Assembly (NCBI GenBank): GCA_023428695.1
Contig: JAEYWY010000002.1
Location: forward strand, 248,001 to 312,000
Direction: 5' to 3'
DNA from: Bacteroidota bacterium
GTDB taxonomy: Bacteria; Bacteroidota; Bacteroidia; Cytophagales; Cyclobacteriaceae
Length of the DNA: 64,000 nucleotides
This document shows, in pieces, positions 35,293 to 44,497 of this stretch (its first letter is position 1; each line of letters starts with the position of its first letter). The notes beneath the pieces were generated by a model. It searched no databases and was not told the DNA's origin. It saw only the letters and a list, made by a program, of their open reading frames with translations. Made by a program: the position numbers and the translations under genes.

Positions 35293-38200
35293 GTTTTCGC
35301 AGAGCAATTATTCTAACCTTAGCGTTCTTAGCTGTCCTGATTCACGATAGCTTTGGTCAGCAGGCGCGGGAAGTTTTCGGCAAGAATCGGATTCAATACC
35401 GTCAGTTTGACTGGGTATATCTCAGCGGAGAAAATTTTGACGTGTATTATTACGATGGCAGGAAAGCGGTCGCATCGGAAGCACTACAGTTTCTCGAATC
35501 AGAATTCGACCGAATTACCGACCTGATTGGATATCCGCCCTACTTCAAAACAAAGGTCTTTCTGTACAACTCACTTACCGACTTGCGGCAAAGCAACGTC
35601 GGGCTGAACCATACGGTGTTCAATGTTGGTGGCGAAACTGAATTTATCAAACCATACGTCGAGGTTGCTTTTCTGGGTACTGCCCAGGAATTCAAGGAAG
35701 AACTGCTCTACCGCATAAGCGATCTCATGCTCAACGAAATGATGTTCGGAGGTAATCTCAAGGACATGTTTCAAAGCTCCATCCTGATGAACCTGCCAGA
35801 CTGGTTTGTCAGTGGTGCATCCCTGTATGTGGCCAAGGGCTGGAATTCTGAAATGGATGACTACATCCGGCAGCTGATGCGCACGCGTCGTGCGAAACGT
35901 GCGACCAAACTCGCGAACCCTGAGGCTGCAATTGTAGGGCAATCGATATGGAACTTCATCGCTGAAAAATACGGAAAGAGCAGTGTCGCCAATATTCTTA
36001 ATTACACCCGGGTGACGCGCAATGAAGAAAAGAGCGTCTCGATCACACTGGGTATTTCCTTCCGGCAGTTGATGAACGAATGGTATCGTTACTATGGCGA
36101 TATGCAGAAGTCAACGATGCAGACCTACATTTATCCGAGTGACTCGCTGCTGTTAAACGATGGCAACAAGACAACTCAGTTCACAACGGTCAAATTGAGT
36201 CCTGATGGTCAGCATCTCGCATACGCGGAGAATGATCGCGGGCACTATACGATAAAAGTTCGAAACATCGGCAACGGCCGCGAGCGAATAATTCTTTCCG
36301 GGGGCAGCAAGGTGATTAAACAACGCGTCGACTACAAGTTGCCGCTGATCTCATGGGCTGATGCCAATACGCTTGGAGTAATTGCCGTCAAGAACGGGCA
36401 GTACGTATTCTGGTTGTACGATCTAAGCACGCGAACGAAGCTACCGCGTCAGTTGGAGCGCTTCAGTAACATTTCAAGTATTGAGTTTTCGAGCAGTGGT
36501 CGTCTTGCGGTTCTGAGCGCAGACTTCGAAGGCAAGAACGATTTGTTTTTGCTTAGTACGAGACGCGACCGCGTCCGACGCCTGACAAATGATATTTACG
36601 ACGACCTCGATCCGGCATTCATTCCGAACACCAACCGGATCGTGTTCAGCTCCAACCGGCTAAATGACACCCTGCGTGCGACGACGGTTCCGGAATTCGA
36701 AAAGCTGAACGATAACTACAATTTATACATCTTCGACCTCGACAGCACAAATCTCGTCGTTGACAAGGTAACGAACACGCTTAGCAAAGACTACGCGCCT
36801 CTCGCCATCGACGAGAATACGTTTATTTACCTGAGTGACCAGCGCGGCATCACAAACCTGTTCAAATACAACCGCGCCACAGGTATTTATTCACAGATTA
36901 CGAACTATGCATCCGGGATTTCGACATACGATTACAACAACGGCTATAATACACTCGCTTTTGTTCTGAACAAGAATTTCCGGCAAAACATCTTTGTCGA
37001 CCGCAACTTCAGTCTCAACCGGCAAATCTTCACGCCCGCGACGCGTCGAAAGGAATTGCAGCAGGTACGCGTAATTCGTGAACGCAAGCGCCAGGAGGAA
37101 AACAAGACAATGAGTATTAAAGATCTGCTCAACGCACGCCTCAAGGAAGCACAACAATCTGTTCGTGATTCTGTTGTTACAGAAGAACCAGCTGCACAGG
37201 ATTCAATTCCCGTTTCGCCACAGCCGGATTCGGTAAGTCGCGAAGATGTTGTCGCACCACCTGTTACGGAACAGCAAAAGGATATTGTCAACACCGACAA
37301 CTACGTATTTGAAGACGAAGCGGTAAAACAAAACCAGCCAAACGAGTCGTTCCTCACGCGATACATGAAGGCAAGAGACCGCAGCCGTGTAACCGGCCCG
37401 TTTGACTACGAAACGAAATTCAGCTATAACAACCTGGTGACATCGCTTGTGGTTGATCCATTGCGTGGACTTGGAGTCTCCATTGAAACGCAGATGAACG
37501 ACATGCTTGAGAGCTACCGTTTTTATGGCGGCATCATGGCAGCCGTTGACCTGAAAAGCGGCGGAAATGCATACGCTGAGTTCCAGTACCTGCCCTCGCT
37601 TATAGACTTCAGTGCACGTTTTGACCGCAGGGGAATCCGCATGGACGCACAACCTGCGTTGCCAGGCGATGATCCGCTGGTGTTTCACTATTCGTTGAAC
37701 CGGTTCGAACTGGGGGCGGCGCTTCCGATAACTGACCGCCTCCGTATTACTGCCAAGCCTTTTGCGGCGCTTACCCGTACCGTTGACCTCGACGAACGCG
37801 ATTTCCCGACAGCACCTCCTCACGTCGCGCCGGTGACAAACTATTACGGTGGTTTCAAAGCGGAAGTCGTCTATGACAACAGCGTATCAACCGGGCTGAA
37901 CCTCATCGAAGGTACACGTGGCAAACTCATGTTCCAGCACTACCAGGGCCTTGACGATCCTGAAAACAGCTTCAGCCAGGCTACCATCGACGTACGTCAC
38001 TATCAAAAGATCTATAAGGAAATTGTTTTTGCCGTACGTGGATTCGCAGGAACATTCTTCGGACAATCACCCAAAGTATACATGCTGGGTGGTATGGACA
38101 ACTGGTTGTTTAACAAGGCACGTATTGGTGGTCAGACCAGCAACGGTGTTCCCAATCCCCTGGGCTACCCGTTCGCAAATCCTGACATTCTGTTTGCTGA

Positions 38201-38612
38201 ATTCGCGACTTCGTTGCGTGGATTTGAGTACTCGACGCTTTTTGGAAACAGCGTAATGCTGGGTAATGTGGAACTACGCGTTCCGATTATTCGGGCACTC
38301 ACAAACGGACCGATCTCATCGAACTTCCTGCGGAACATGCAGTTTATTGCCTTCTACGATGTGGGTACAAGCTGGTCCGGGAAACCACCCTTCTCGTCGG
38401 AAAACAGTGTAAGCTATGACCGTATCGGCGGATATCCTTCGGCTTTTGAAATCGAGATCAAGAACTATCTCAACCCCTGGTTATACAGCTACGGCGTGGG
38501 AATGCGCACCGTAATACTCGGATACTACATGAAGTTCGACCTGGCATGGCCTGTCGAAAACTATGAAGTACTGGAGCCGAAGTTCTATGTCACACTCGGT
38601 TTTGACTTCTGA
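35289..38612 (+). CDS. large surface protein: pseudo-peptidase head, TolB-like propeller, outer-membrane barrel
   Basis: The product is 1107 residues from the ATG at 35289. A signal peptide (1-24) leads to a head domain (about 25-260) that resembles gluzincin (peptidase MA) proteins. Where HExxH is expected it reads LLYRISDLML (139-148), and the WFxEGxA helix reads WFVSGAS (172-178), so the zinc ligands are lost. A WD40/PD40 TolB-like propeller follows (about 285-590, with repeats such as LSPDGQHLAYAEND and IVFSSNRLND). After a Pro/Gln-rich linker, the last 400 residues look like an outer-membrane beta-barrel ending in GFDF. Similar proteins occur across Cytophagales without a known function. 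Confidence 0.8.
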   Translation: MSFRRAIILTLAFLAVLIHDSFGQQAREVFGKNRIQYRQFDWVYLSGENFDVYYYDGRKAVASEALQFLESEFDRITDLIGYPPYFKTKVFLYNSLTDLRQSNVGLNHTVFNVGGETEFIKPYVEVAFLGTAQEFKEELLYRISDLMLNEMMFGGNLKDMFQSSILMNLPDWFVSGASLYVAKGWNSEMDDYIRQLMRTRRAKRATKLANPEAAIVGQSIWNFIAEKYGKSSVANILNYTRVTRNEEKSVSITLGISFRQLMNEWYRYYGDMQKSTMQTYIYPSDSLLLNDGNKTTQFTTVKLSPDGQHLAYAENDRGHYTIKVRNIGNGRERIILSGGSKVIKQRVDYKLPLISWADANTLGVIAVKNGQYVFWLYDLSTRTKLPRQLERFSNISSIEFSSSGRLAVLSADFEGKNDLFLLSTRRDRVRRLTNDIYDDLDPAFIPNTNRIVFSSNRLNDTLRATTVPEFEKLNDNYNLYIFDLDSTNLVVDKVTNTLSKDYAPLAIDENTFIYLSDQRGITNLFKYNRATGIYSQITNYASGISTYDYNNGYNTLAFVLNKNFRQNIFVDRNFSLNRQIFTPATRRKELQQVRVIRERKRQEENKTMSIKDLLNARLKEAQQSVRDSVVTEEPAAQDSIPVSPQPDSVSREDVVAPPVTEQQKDIVNTDNYVFEDEAVKQNQPNESFLTRYMKARDRSRVTGPFDYETKFSYNNLVTSLVVDPLRGLGVSIETQMNDMLESYRFYGGIMAAVDLKSGGNAYAEFQYLPSLIDFSARFDRRGIRMDAQPALPGDDPLVFHYSLNRFELGAALPITDRLRITAKPFAALTRTVDLDERDFPTAPPHVAPVTNYYGGFKAEVVYDNSVSTGLNLIEGTRGKLMFQHYQGLDDPENSFSQATIDVRHYQKIYKEIVFAVRGFAGTFFGQSPKVYMLGGMDNWLFNKARIGGQTSNGVPNPLGYPFANPDILFAEFATSLRGFEYSTLFGNSVMLGNVELRVPIIRALTNGPISSNFLRNMQFIAFYDVGTSWSGKPPFSSENSVSYDRIGGYPSAFEIEIKNYLNPWLYSYGVGMRTVILGYYMKFDLAWPVENYEVLEPKFYVTLGFDF

Positions 38613-38673
38613 TGCGCGTTCATAGTGGCGTCGCTAAACTTTTTCGTATTTTCGCCACCCAACAGCGGACTGC

Positions 38674-39552
38674 ATGATCAAATCGATGACCGGTTTTGGC
38701 CAGAGTATCAGTGACGATGGCCAGGTACAAATGAGCGCGGAAGTGAAATCGCTCAATTCCAAATTCCTCGACCTAACACTCCGCCTTCCGAAAATGTTTT
38801 CCGATAAGGAAATCGAAGTACGAAATCTTGTCAGCGAAAAACTTGAGCGCGGTAAGGTCACGCTCAACATCGACTACGTGCCTTACGCCGACAAGGAGAT
38901 TCGCCAGGCTTATAACGAGTCGTTGTTTCTCGCGTATTTTCAGGAGCTAAGCAAGCTCGCGGGAAAGGCAGGCGTCTCCAACGAACGTATCTTCGAAATT
39001 GCACTCAACTCTCCCGACGTAATTCAGAACAAGATTTCAGAAGGGGTCGACCCGGACGAATGGCTGAAGCTTCGCAGCTGCATTGACGAAGCATTGAACA
39101 AATGCGACGATTTCAGAAAAACGGAAGGAAGCGCGCTTGAGAAAATGCTAAAGGGATGCATAGATGTCATAAACCGCGAACTTTCGGAAATTGAAAAACT
39201 CGATCCGAAAAGAATTCAACGCATACGCGATCGCATCAAAGGGAATATTCAGGCAGTCTTCGGCGAGGAAGGATACGACCTCAACAGACTTGAACAGGAG
39301 ATTGTATTCTACATTGAGAAACTTGATATCAATGAAGAAAAAGTCCGTCTGCGTTCACACCTTGACTATTTCCTCCAGATCATCGGTGAGAAACAAAACA
39401 ATGGAAAAAAGCTTGGCTTTATCAGCCAGGAAATCGGTCGCGAGATAAATACGATTGGCTCAAAAGCCAACGACGCCGATATTCAGAAGCACGTCGTCAT
39501 CATGAAAGAGGAACTCGAAAAGATCAAGGAACAACTGAATAACGTGTTGTGA
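38674..39552 (+). CDS. yicC: YicC/YloC-family endoribonuclease
   Basis: The product is 292 residues beginning IKSMTGFGQ, the signature start of the YicC family, with EVKSLNSKFLDL close behind and a C-terminal DUF1732 block (GKKLGFISQEIGREINTIGSKA). YicC proteins are Mn-dependent endoribonucleases implicated in small-RNA and stress-related RNA turnover. In many bacteria yicC precedes gmk, but here the next gene is convergent, so that link is absent. Its stop codon directly abuts the stop of the arginase-like gene. Confidence 0.94.
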   Translation: MIKSMTGFGQSISDDGQVQMSAEVKSLNSKFLDLTLRLPKMFSDKEIEVRNLVSEKLERGKVTLNIDYVPYADKEIRQAYNESLFLAYFQELSKLAGKAGVSNERIFEIALNSPDVIQNKISEGVDPDEWLKLRSCIDEALNKCDDFRKTEGSALEKMLKGCIDVINRELSEIEKLDPKRIQRIRDRIKGNIQAVFGEEGYDLNRLEQEIVFYIEKLDINEEKVRLRSHLDYFLQIIGEKQNNGKKLGFISQEIGREINTIGSKANDADIQKHVVIMKEELEKIKEQLNNVL

Positions 39553-40713
39553 TCAAATCAGTTTCGCGAGAGCACTTATGTAACGCTCCGGAACTTCCCC
39601 CTTTACCGCCAGCTGATAATCGTTGTAGCTGCATGGAACGATACTGTTACGTGAGTACCTCGCGTGACCCTGAGGATAGGGAACCTCCATCCACCACTTC
39701 TCGCTCAGTTTGCTTTTGTAAAACGTGATGACTTCGGGCTCAACAGGCATCGACACCGAATACTTGAGGAAATCGTTTCCGCGAAAGTTCTGATCATTTT
39801 TCCGGTGATAATATCCTTCTATGAAATACCAGACCATCGTCGCAATCACCGATGCGGTCTTCTTCTGACTGTCGTCGAATTCGGGATTGTATTCATAAAA
39901 ACCGATTGAACTCAACTTTTCATTTAGTCCGGCATACCAGCATATTTGACATGCCTCTTCACCGGTAAGTCCGAAGGGTTGTGAGGTGGCGTTACCCGGC
40001 GCATCTGAAGAACGAATCGCGGTTACATCGAAAGACAACATGTCCGCATTTCTTACGGCAGGTTCGATTTCGTGAATATTCGTTCGGATTTGTCCGATAC
40101 GAAATGATTCGAAATACAACTTTTCGAGAATCGATACCGAGTAAGGATCGATCAGGTAGGTTTGATACGCAAGGTGCGTATAGCTGAACAGGTAGTTCGG
40201 CTCATGCAGAAGTATACGATGAATATGCTGCTGATTTGGTTTTGATTCACCCTTGTCTTCGAGATCGATGAAAGCATCAACGTTGACAAAGCTTACCAGT
40301 TTTTCCAGCGTTTCGTAACCACAATACTGACCATAATCCATGTCGTGACTTCCGCCGATTAGGACCGGCAGCACATTTGACTCCAGCAACATACGGCATA
40401 CCTCACTGATGCGAACGTATGTTTCGTCGAGATCGATTCCCGGATTCAGGTTGCCAAGGTCGACAACCCGATACGCACCCGTACCACGTTTCAGGTTATA
40501 CAATTTCCGGCGAACTTCGTCGGCGGCTGACGCAATGCCTTTACCATTTCCTGAACCACGGTCATCCACAAGTCCGATGAGCGCGATGTGAGCGTCTCTG
40601 TAATCAGGCATTCGTTCTCCAAAAACAGAAATGCTTTTGTAGAAGCTTGCGTTTGATGTCACTTCGGAATAGATGCTTTCTTCAACCGGGCTGAAGAGTA
40701 TGGTCAAATCCAT
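39553..40713 (-). CDS. arginase/formimidoylglutamase-like protein with altered metal site
   Basis: The product is 386 residues with a ureohydrolase fold. The GGxH motif is present (GGSHD, His123). The second motif reads DAFID (146-150) where enzymes have DAHxD, so one His ligand is Phe. The third reads SFDVTAI (227-233) where SxDxD is expected, so one Asp ligand is Thr. Four of six usual manganese ligands remain. Either the protein binds one metal or it is not a hydrolase. The type recurs in Bacteroidota, often annotated formimidoylglutamase, but there are no histidine-degradation genes nearby. The C-terminal 90 residues extend past the usual family length. Confidence 0.82.
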   Translation of the reverse strand: MDLTILFSPVEESIYSEVTSNASFYKSISVFGERMPDYRDAHIALIGLVDDRGSGNGKGIASAADEVRRKLYNLKRGTGAYRVVDLGNLNPGIDLDETYVRISEVCRMLLESNVLPVLIGGSHDMDYGQYCGYETLEKLVSFVNVDAFIDLEDKGESKPNQQHIHRILLHEPNYLFSYTHLAYQTYLIDPYSVSILEKLYFESFRIGQIRTNIHEIEPAVRNADMLSFDVTAIRSSDAPGNATSQPFGLTGEEACQICWYAGLNEKLSSIGFYEYNPEFDDSQKKTASVIATMVWYFIEGYYHRKNDQNFRGNDFLKYSVSMPVEPEVITFYKSKLSEKWWMEVPYPQGHARYSRNSIVPCSYNDYQLAVKGEVPERYISALAKLI

Positions 40714-40778
40714 GAGTCAGAAATTTGTGGTCTAATATAGGACTTCGCCGGTAATCGGTGCCGTCTGACCCTAAAATT

Positions 40779-42629
40779 ATGGCTACCATGATGATTCGGC
40801 CCTTACATAGTGCACTACAACTTCCAAAAAAAGCCGTTCACACGGCCCTGTGGATCGGTTGCGGAATTATGGTTATATTTACTAAACGTGTGAGAACTCT
40901 ACTTACGGCCCCCAGACTTTCTTTGCGCCAGAGTCACGACCTGAAGATTATTGGTGTTGCAGTGGCCTATTATCTTGCGGCCAGGTTGGGGTATTACCTC
41001 GCCTTTGAAAATACCACAAGCCTGCCAACATGGCCACCATCGGGTATTGCCTTTGCGTTAACGCTGCTATTTGGCCGTGCCATTTGGCCGGGTATTATGA
41101 TCGGATCGCTCGTGGCCAACATCCTCGCCTTCTGGAACAACCCCGCGATGGCGCCCCCTACAGTTATTATGGTAAGCTCAGGAATCGCCGTAGCCAACAC
41201 ACTGGAAGCAATCGTTGGAAGCTTACTGCACAAGGTCTGGATCAAGGAATCATACCCGTTCAACAGCGCTAAAAATGCATTTCGCTTCCTCTTCATCACA
41301 ATGGTTATGTGTGTTGTCGGCGCAGGAATCGCGACCTGGATACTTCTGCTCAACAGCATTCTCGAGGAAGAACTTTTTTATCGGACTGCATTCTCCGCAT
41401 GGGTGGGCAACGCTGTTGGTATCCTTCTTTTTACACCGTTCATCCTTTCCGTCGTACGAAAGCCTGCTATTAAGATCACCTGGGAGAAAGTTATTGAGAT
41501 CGCGGTGTTTATCGTCTTCGGAATTGCGCTTTACATTTTTCTTCAGATCGAATATGTGGCTGTCACGTTTCAGCATGCGCTGCCATTTCTCGTGTTGCCA
41601 TTTCTTTTGTGGATTGCATTTCGTTTTAACCTGTCACTCGCAACAAGTGGTGTTATGCTTGCGTCGCTTTCCGCGATCTATATCACCATTTCGAATCGGG
41701 GCCCTTTCATCCTTAGCGATTCTTACAACACCATGTTACTCCTGCAAATCTTTATGGGAGTAATAAGCGTCTCTACAATTGTGTTGTCAGCCACCGTTAC
41801 GGAAAGACGACAGGCACAGCAGGAGCTTATCGACCTGACAGGCACTCTCGAAAGTAAGGTTCAGGAAAGAACCAAGGAACTGAAGGAAGAAATTCAGATC
41901 CGAAAGGAAGCCGAACAAAAAATTCAGAAGACCAACGATGAATTAAGTAAACGCAACACTGAACTCGACAACTTCGTGTACAGCGTTTCGCACGACCTGA
42001 GAGCGCCCATAGCCTCGGTACTTGGTCTGATTAATCTTGCGCGCCAGGACAAGAGCGCAAAAATGAAAGACACTTATCTCGAGTTGATTCACAAGAGCGC
42101 GATGCAACAGGACCATTTCATCAAGGAAATCCTGGATCAATCGCGAAATACACGTCTTGATGTCAATCGCGATCAGATTTATTTTACGGAGTTGGTGGTC
42201 GAGACATTTGATCAACTGAAGTTTGCGACACCTGAAGGTGAAACTGTGGAAAAAGTCATTGATATCGATCAACGCAAAGTGTTCTACTCTGACCGTTGGC
42301 GTCTAAAGGTTATTCTGAACAATTTGATTTCGAATGCGATCCGATATCGTAATGGTAAAGATCCTGTGATCAAAGTCTCGGTTGCTTTTCGCGACAGCAG
42401 TGCATACGTGGTGGTTGAAGACAACGGCAAGGGTATAGAAAAAGAGCACCTCCCGAACTTGTACAAGATGTTTTACAGGGCTACCGACGACAACGCCGGA
42501 TCCGGCCTCGGTTTATACATCGTTAAGGAAGCCATTGATAAGCTCAATGGTGAAATCAGTATAGATTCCGAACTTCACGTGGGCACAACCGTACGTCTGA
42601 GGATACCCGAGATCCCCGAGAGGAAATGA
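40779..42629 (+). CDS. MASE1-domain sensor histidine kinase
   Basis: The product is 616 residues from the ATG at 40779; a GTG at 40758 would add seven residues. The N-terminal 330 residues form about eight helices with the MASE1 block AARLGYYLAFENTTSLPTWP. A coiled-coil linker (about 345-395) joins to a HisKA domain with phosphoacceptor His405 in SVSHDLRAP. The HATPase domain has NLISNAIRY, VEDNGKGIE and GSGLGLYIVKEA. MASE1 is an integral-membrane sensory domain with unknown ligand. No response-regulator gene adjoins it, so it is an orphan kinase here. Confidence 0.9.
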   Translation: MATMMIRPLHSALQLPKKAVHTALWIGCGIMVIFTKRVRTLLTAPRLSLRQSHDLKIIGVAVAYYLAARLGYYLAFENTTSLPTWPPSGIAFALTLLFGRAIWPGIMIGSLVANILAFWNNPAMAPPTVIMVSSGIAVANTLEAIVGSLLHKVWIKESYPFNSAKNAFRFLFITMVMCVVGAGIATWILLLNSILEEELFYRTAFSAWVGNAVGILLFTPFILSVVRKPAIKITWEKVIEIAVFIVFGIALYIFLQIEYVAVTFQHALPFLVLPFLLWIAFRFNLSLATSGVMLASLSAIYITISNRGPFILSDSYNTMLLLQIFMGVISVSTIVLSATVTERRQAQQELIDLTGTLESKVQERTKELKEEIQIRKEAEQKIQKTNDELSKRNTELDNFVYSVSHDLRAPIASVLGLINLARQDKSAKMKDTYLELIHKSAMQQDHFIKEILDQSRNTRLDVNRDQIYFTELVVETFDQLKFATPEGETVEKVIDIDQRKVFYSDRWRLKVILNNLISNAIRYRNGKDPVIKVSVAFRDSSAYVVVEDNGKGIEKEHLPNLYKMFYRATDDNAGSGLGLYIVKEAIDKLNGEISIDSELHVGTTVRLRIPEIPERK

Positions 42630-42632
42630 AAA

Positions 42633-42656
42633 AGCCCATCCGGTATCGGACGGGCT
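42633..42656 (-). terminator. bidirectional terminator between the kinase and the outer-membrane protein gene
   Basis: The 10-bp stem AGCCCATCCG / CGGACGGGCT (one A-C mismatch, GTAT loop) separates two convergent genes. On the minus strand it is followed by TTTTTCATTT, giving a canonical terminator for the outer-membrane protein gene; the plus side has a weaker T-run. Confidence 0.75.
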
Positions 42657-42677
42657 CTTCCTACGTAACCCAAAGTA

Positions 42678-43766
42678 CTAACGTTGAATTTTGTAGGCAT
42701 ATCCTACGGATAGCAGCCAGTCTGCGAATGCTGCATCACCCCCTGCGTTGTTGCGTTGAACGTCGTAAACGCTTCTGATTCTGTTACGATACAGCGCAAC
42801 GGGAACGCTGACTGTAAAGCTGTGATTTCCCTTTGTCAGAATATATGACGGTTCCACAGAAATAATATGACCAGGGCGACGGAAGCCGTCATTGCGTCCG
42901 ATAAGGTCGCGGGCAGGAATACCTTCGATACGACCACCGAAACCAAACTGCGAACCTCCTTTTACGAATCGCGCACCAAGACGTGCGAAGAACTGATCAG
43001 AGACTGAAAACTCGTTTCCGTGCGGAAGGGTAGTCGGCGCTGTTGAACGCAGCACGCCGTTTGTATTACGCGGGTTCATCATGTAAAGACCATCGGCGTA
43101 TACCTGGAAGCGGCTGCCAATTGCCTTAACGAAATTTGCTTCAGTGACAATGCCAAAACCACCATCACCGGGTTGAATTGATTGGTCGACCACGCGGTAA
43201 ACAAGCTCGTCGTCTCCGTTTTCATCCAGTTTGTGGAAGTAGTCTTTGTAGTCGGATTTTCCTGTCGGAAGTTTTACGCCCCCCCCGAGAGTCAGACGTG
43301 AAGAATGGCCGAGCATCCAGCTGTAGTTCGCCGTCAGCCTGATGTCGCCAATCCCTTTGGAAGAGGTATGGAATCTCTCCTGGTTAGGGTTTGCCTCAAG
43401 GGAATTTCCGTAGTGCTCGTACAGTGAAGACCTGTCGATAAACAGGTATGGCACCGCAACGGTAAGGCTAAGCCTGGAGTTTGCAAAGTACGTAAATCCA
43501 AGGATTACGGAATTATCGTTGTTGATAACCTCTGTTCCATTTTCCACACGCTCCTTTTCTTCGTGATCACCCCGGAAATGTTTATAAGACCGGAAATATC
43601 TGTAGTTAAGCGAAACCAGGAATCTGTCAGAAGATGAAATGGAGTCGTACGTTAAGGCGCACCCCGACATATTTCGTACAGCGACACAGCCCTGAGCGTT
43701 TGTCTGGGTCGAGGCTAATACTCCGGCGGATAGTAATAATATAATTGCGTAAAATGTTTTTTTCAT
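42678..43766 (-). CDS. outer-membrane beta-barrel protein
   Basis: The product is 362 residues from the ATG at 43766 (MKKTFYAI); a TTG-like start upstream lacks support. The signal peptide ends at residue 25 (TNAQG). The mature N-terminus has two cysteines in GCVAVRNMSGC, unusual for a barrel and possibly a disulfide. The rest alternates short polar and hydrophobic strands with motifs such as GIGDIRLTANYSW and LGGGVKLPTGKSDY, as in the phenol-degradation MetA-type transporter family. Channel specificity is unknown. A terminator follows at 42633. The next gene upstream on the strand encodes an anchored unknown protein. Confidence 0.75.
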   Translation of the reverse strand: MKKTFYAIILLLSAGVLASTQTNAQGCVAVRNMSGCALTYDSISSSDRFLVSLNYRYFRSYKHFRGDHEEKERVENGTEVINNDNSVILGFTYFANSRLSLTVAVPYLFIDRSSLYEHYGNSLEANPNQERFHTSSKGIGDIRLTANYSWMLGHSSRLTLGGGVKLPTGKSDYKDYFHKLDENGDDELVYRVVDQSIQPGDGGFGIVTEANFVKAIGSRFQVYADGLYMMNPRNTNGVLRSTAPTTLPHGNEFSVSDQFFARLGARFVKGGSQFGFGGRIEGIPARDLIGRNDGFRRPGHIISVEPSYILTKGNHSFTVSVPVALYRNRIRSVYDVQRNNAGGDAAFADWLLSVGYAYKIQR

Positions 43767-43837
43767 AGCTACGGTTTTGAATTGTTTGAAGGATGGAAAG
43801 TACAATGCGCACGCTACCGAAACCGATAGCGAGTCAG

Positions 43838-44398
43838 TTAGCTTAAGAAATCAAAACCGGATTGCCAGGGTGGGGGTGATTCTACGCTGTGCTCGCGTGT
43901 GAGAAGAGAAGTGGCAAACGATGCATAGAGAGTCTGTTCATAAAGTAAACGGCTCTTGCAATAGATGCTGAACTCCGTGGTATTAAAATCCTTATAGAGT
44001 TTTCCAAGGAACGTGAGTGCCTGATCTGCGCCCGTCGGAATATTGTTAGCAGCTTTGGTATACTCACTCAGCGCATTCGCGAGTTTTGTTGATTCATGGT
44101 CGCGGATGCACACAATGAAGAGTGTGTCGTTATCGACCTTTTGTTTAACGAGCCTGTAATGGTGTCCATTGTAATTGAAGTCGCCATTGAGGCGCATGTA
44201 ATCACCCGTACCAACCGGATAAGGCAGCGAGAGCGGAAGTGCGATTACAATTGCTTCATTGCCCGAATAATTGTCTGCATCAAGGCGCGTGAGCAACTGG
44301 TGCGTGGCCTGAACACCCATCGCCCAGAAAACGACATAGTACCCCCCGACATTGAAAAGGAACACCACAAGGAAGAATATGGAAACCAGCCGTCTCAA
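43838..44398 (-). CDS. membrane-anchored or secreted protein of unknown function
   Basis: The product is 186 residues. It starts at a TTG (44398): the only alternatives are an in-frame stop just upstream and an ATG 26 codons downstream that would remove the hydrophobic N-terminus (RRLVSIFFLVVFLFNVGGYYVVF). The rest is soluble, with a YNGHHYRLVKQKVDNDTLFIVC segment. I recognise no family. The gap to the following outer-membrane protein gene is 71 nt on the same strand, so the two may be co-expressed. Confidence 0.6.
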   Translation of the reverse strand: MRRLVSIFFLVVFLFNVGGYYVVFWAMGVQATHQLLTRLDADNYSGNEAIVIALPLSLPYPVGTGDYMRLNGDFNYNGHHYRLVKQKVDNDTLFIVCIRDHESTKLANALSEYTKAANNIPTGADQALTFLGKLYKDFNTTEFSIYCKSRLLYEQTLYASFATSLLTREHSVESPPPWQSGFDFLS

Positions 44399-44446
44399 CG
44401 GAATAGGGTTAGATCATTCTAGTTACCAAAAATGCCCGGGAAAAAC

Positions 44447-44472
44447 AAAAGGTCGGATAAAACCCGACCTTT
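44447..44472 (-). terminator. terminator after nqrF
   Basis: AAAGGTCGG and CCGACCTTT form a 9-bp stem with a 7-nt loop. On the minus strand the stem is followed by TGTTTTTCCC, a T-rich run. It lies 26 nt past the nqrF stop and blocks read-through into the next leftward gene. Confidence 0.75.
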
Positions 44473-44497
44473 GTTGTAACTCTTATCAGCAATCAGT

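Noticed and set aside
38627..38660. Possible hairpin and TATTTTCG element before yicC
   Set aside because: The stem GTGGCG/CGCCAC has a large loop and the -7 match has a T-to-C change; evidence for either a terminator or a promoter is too weak.
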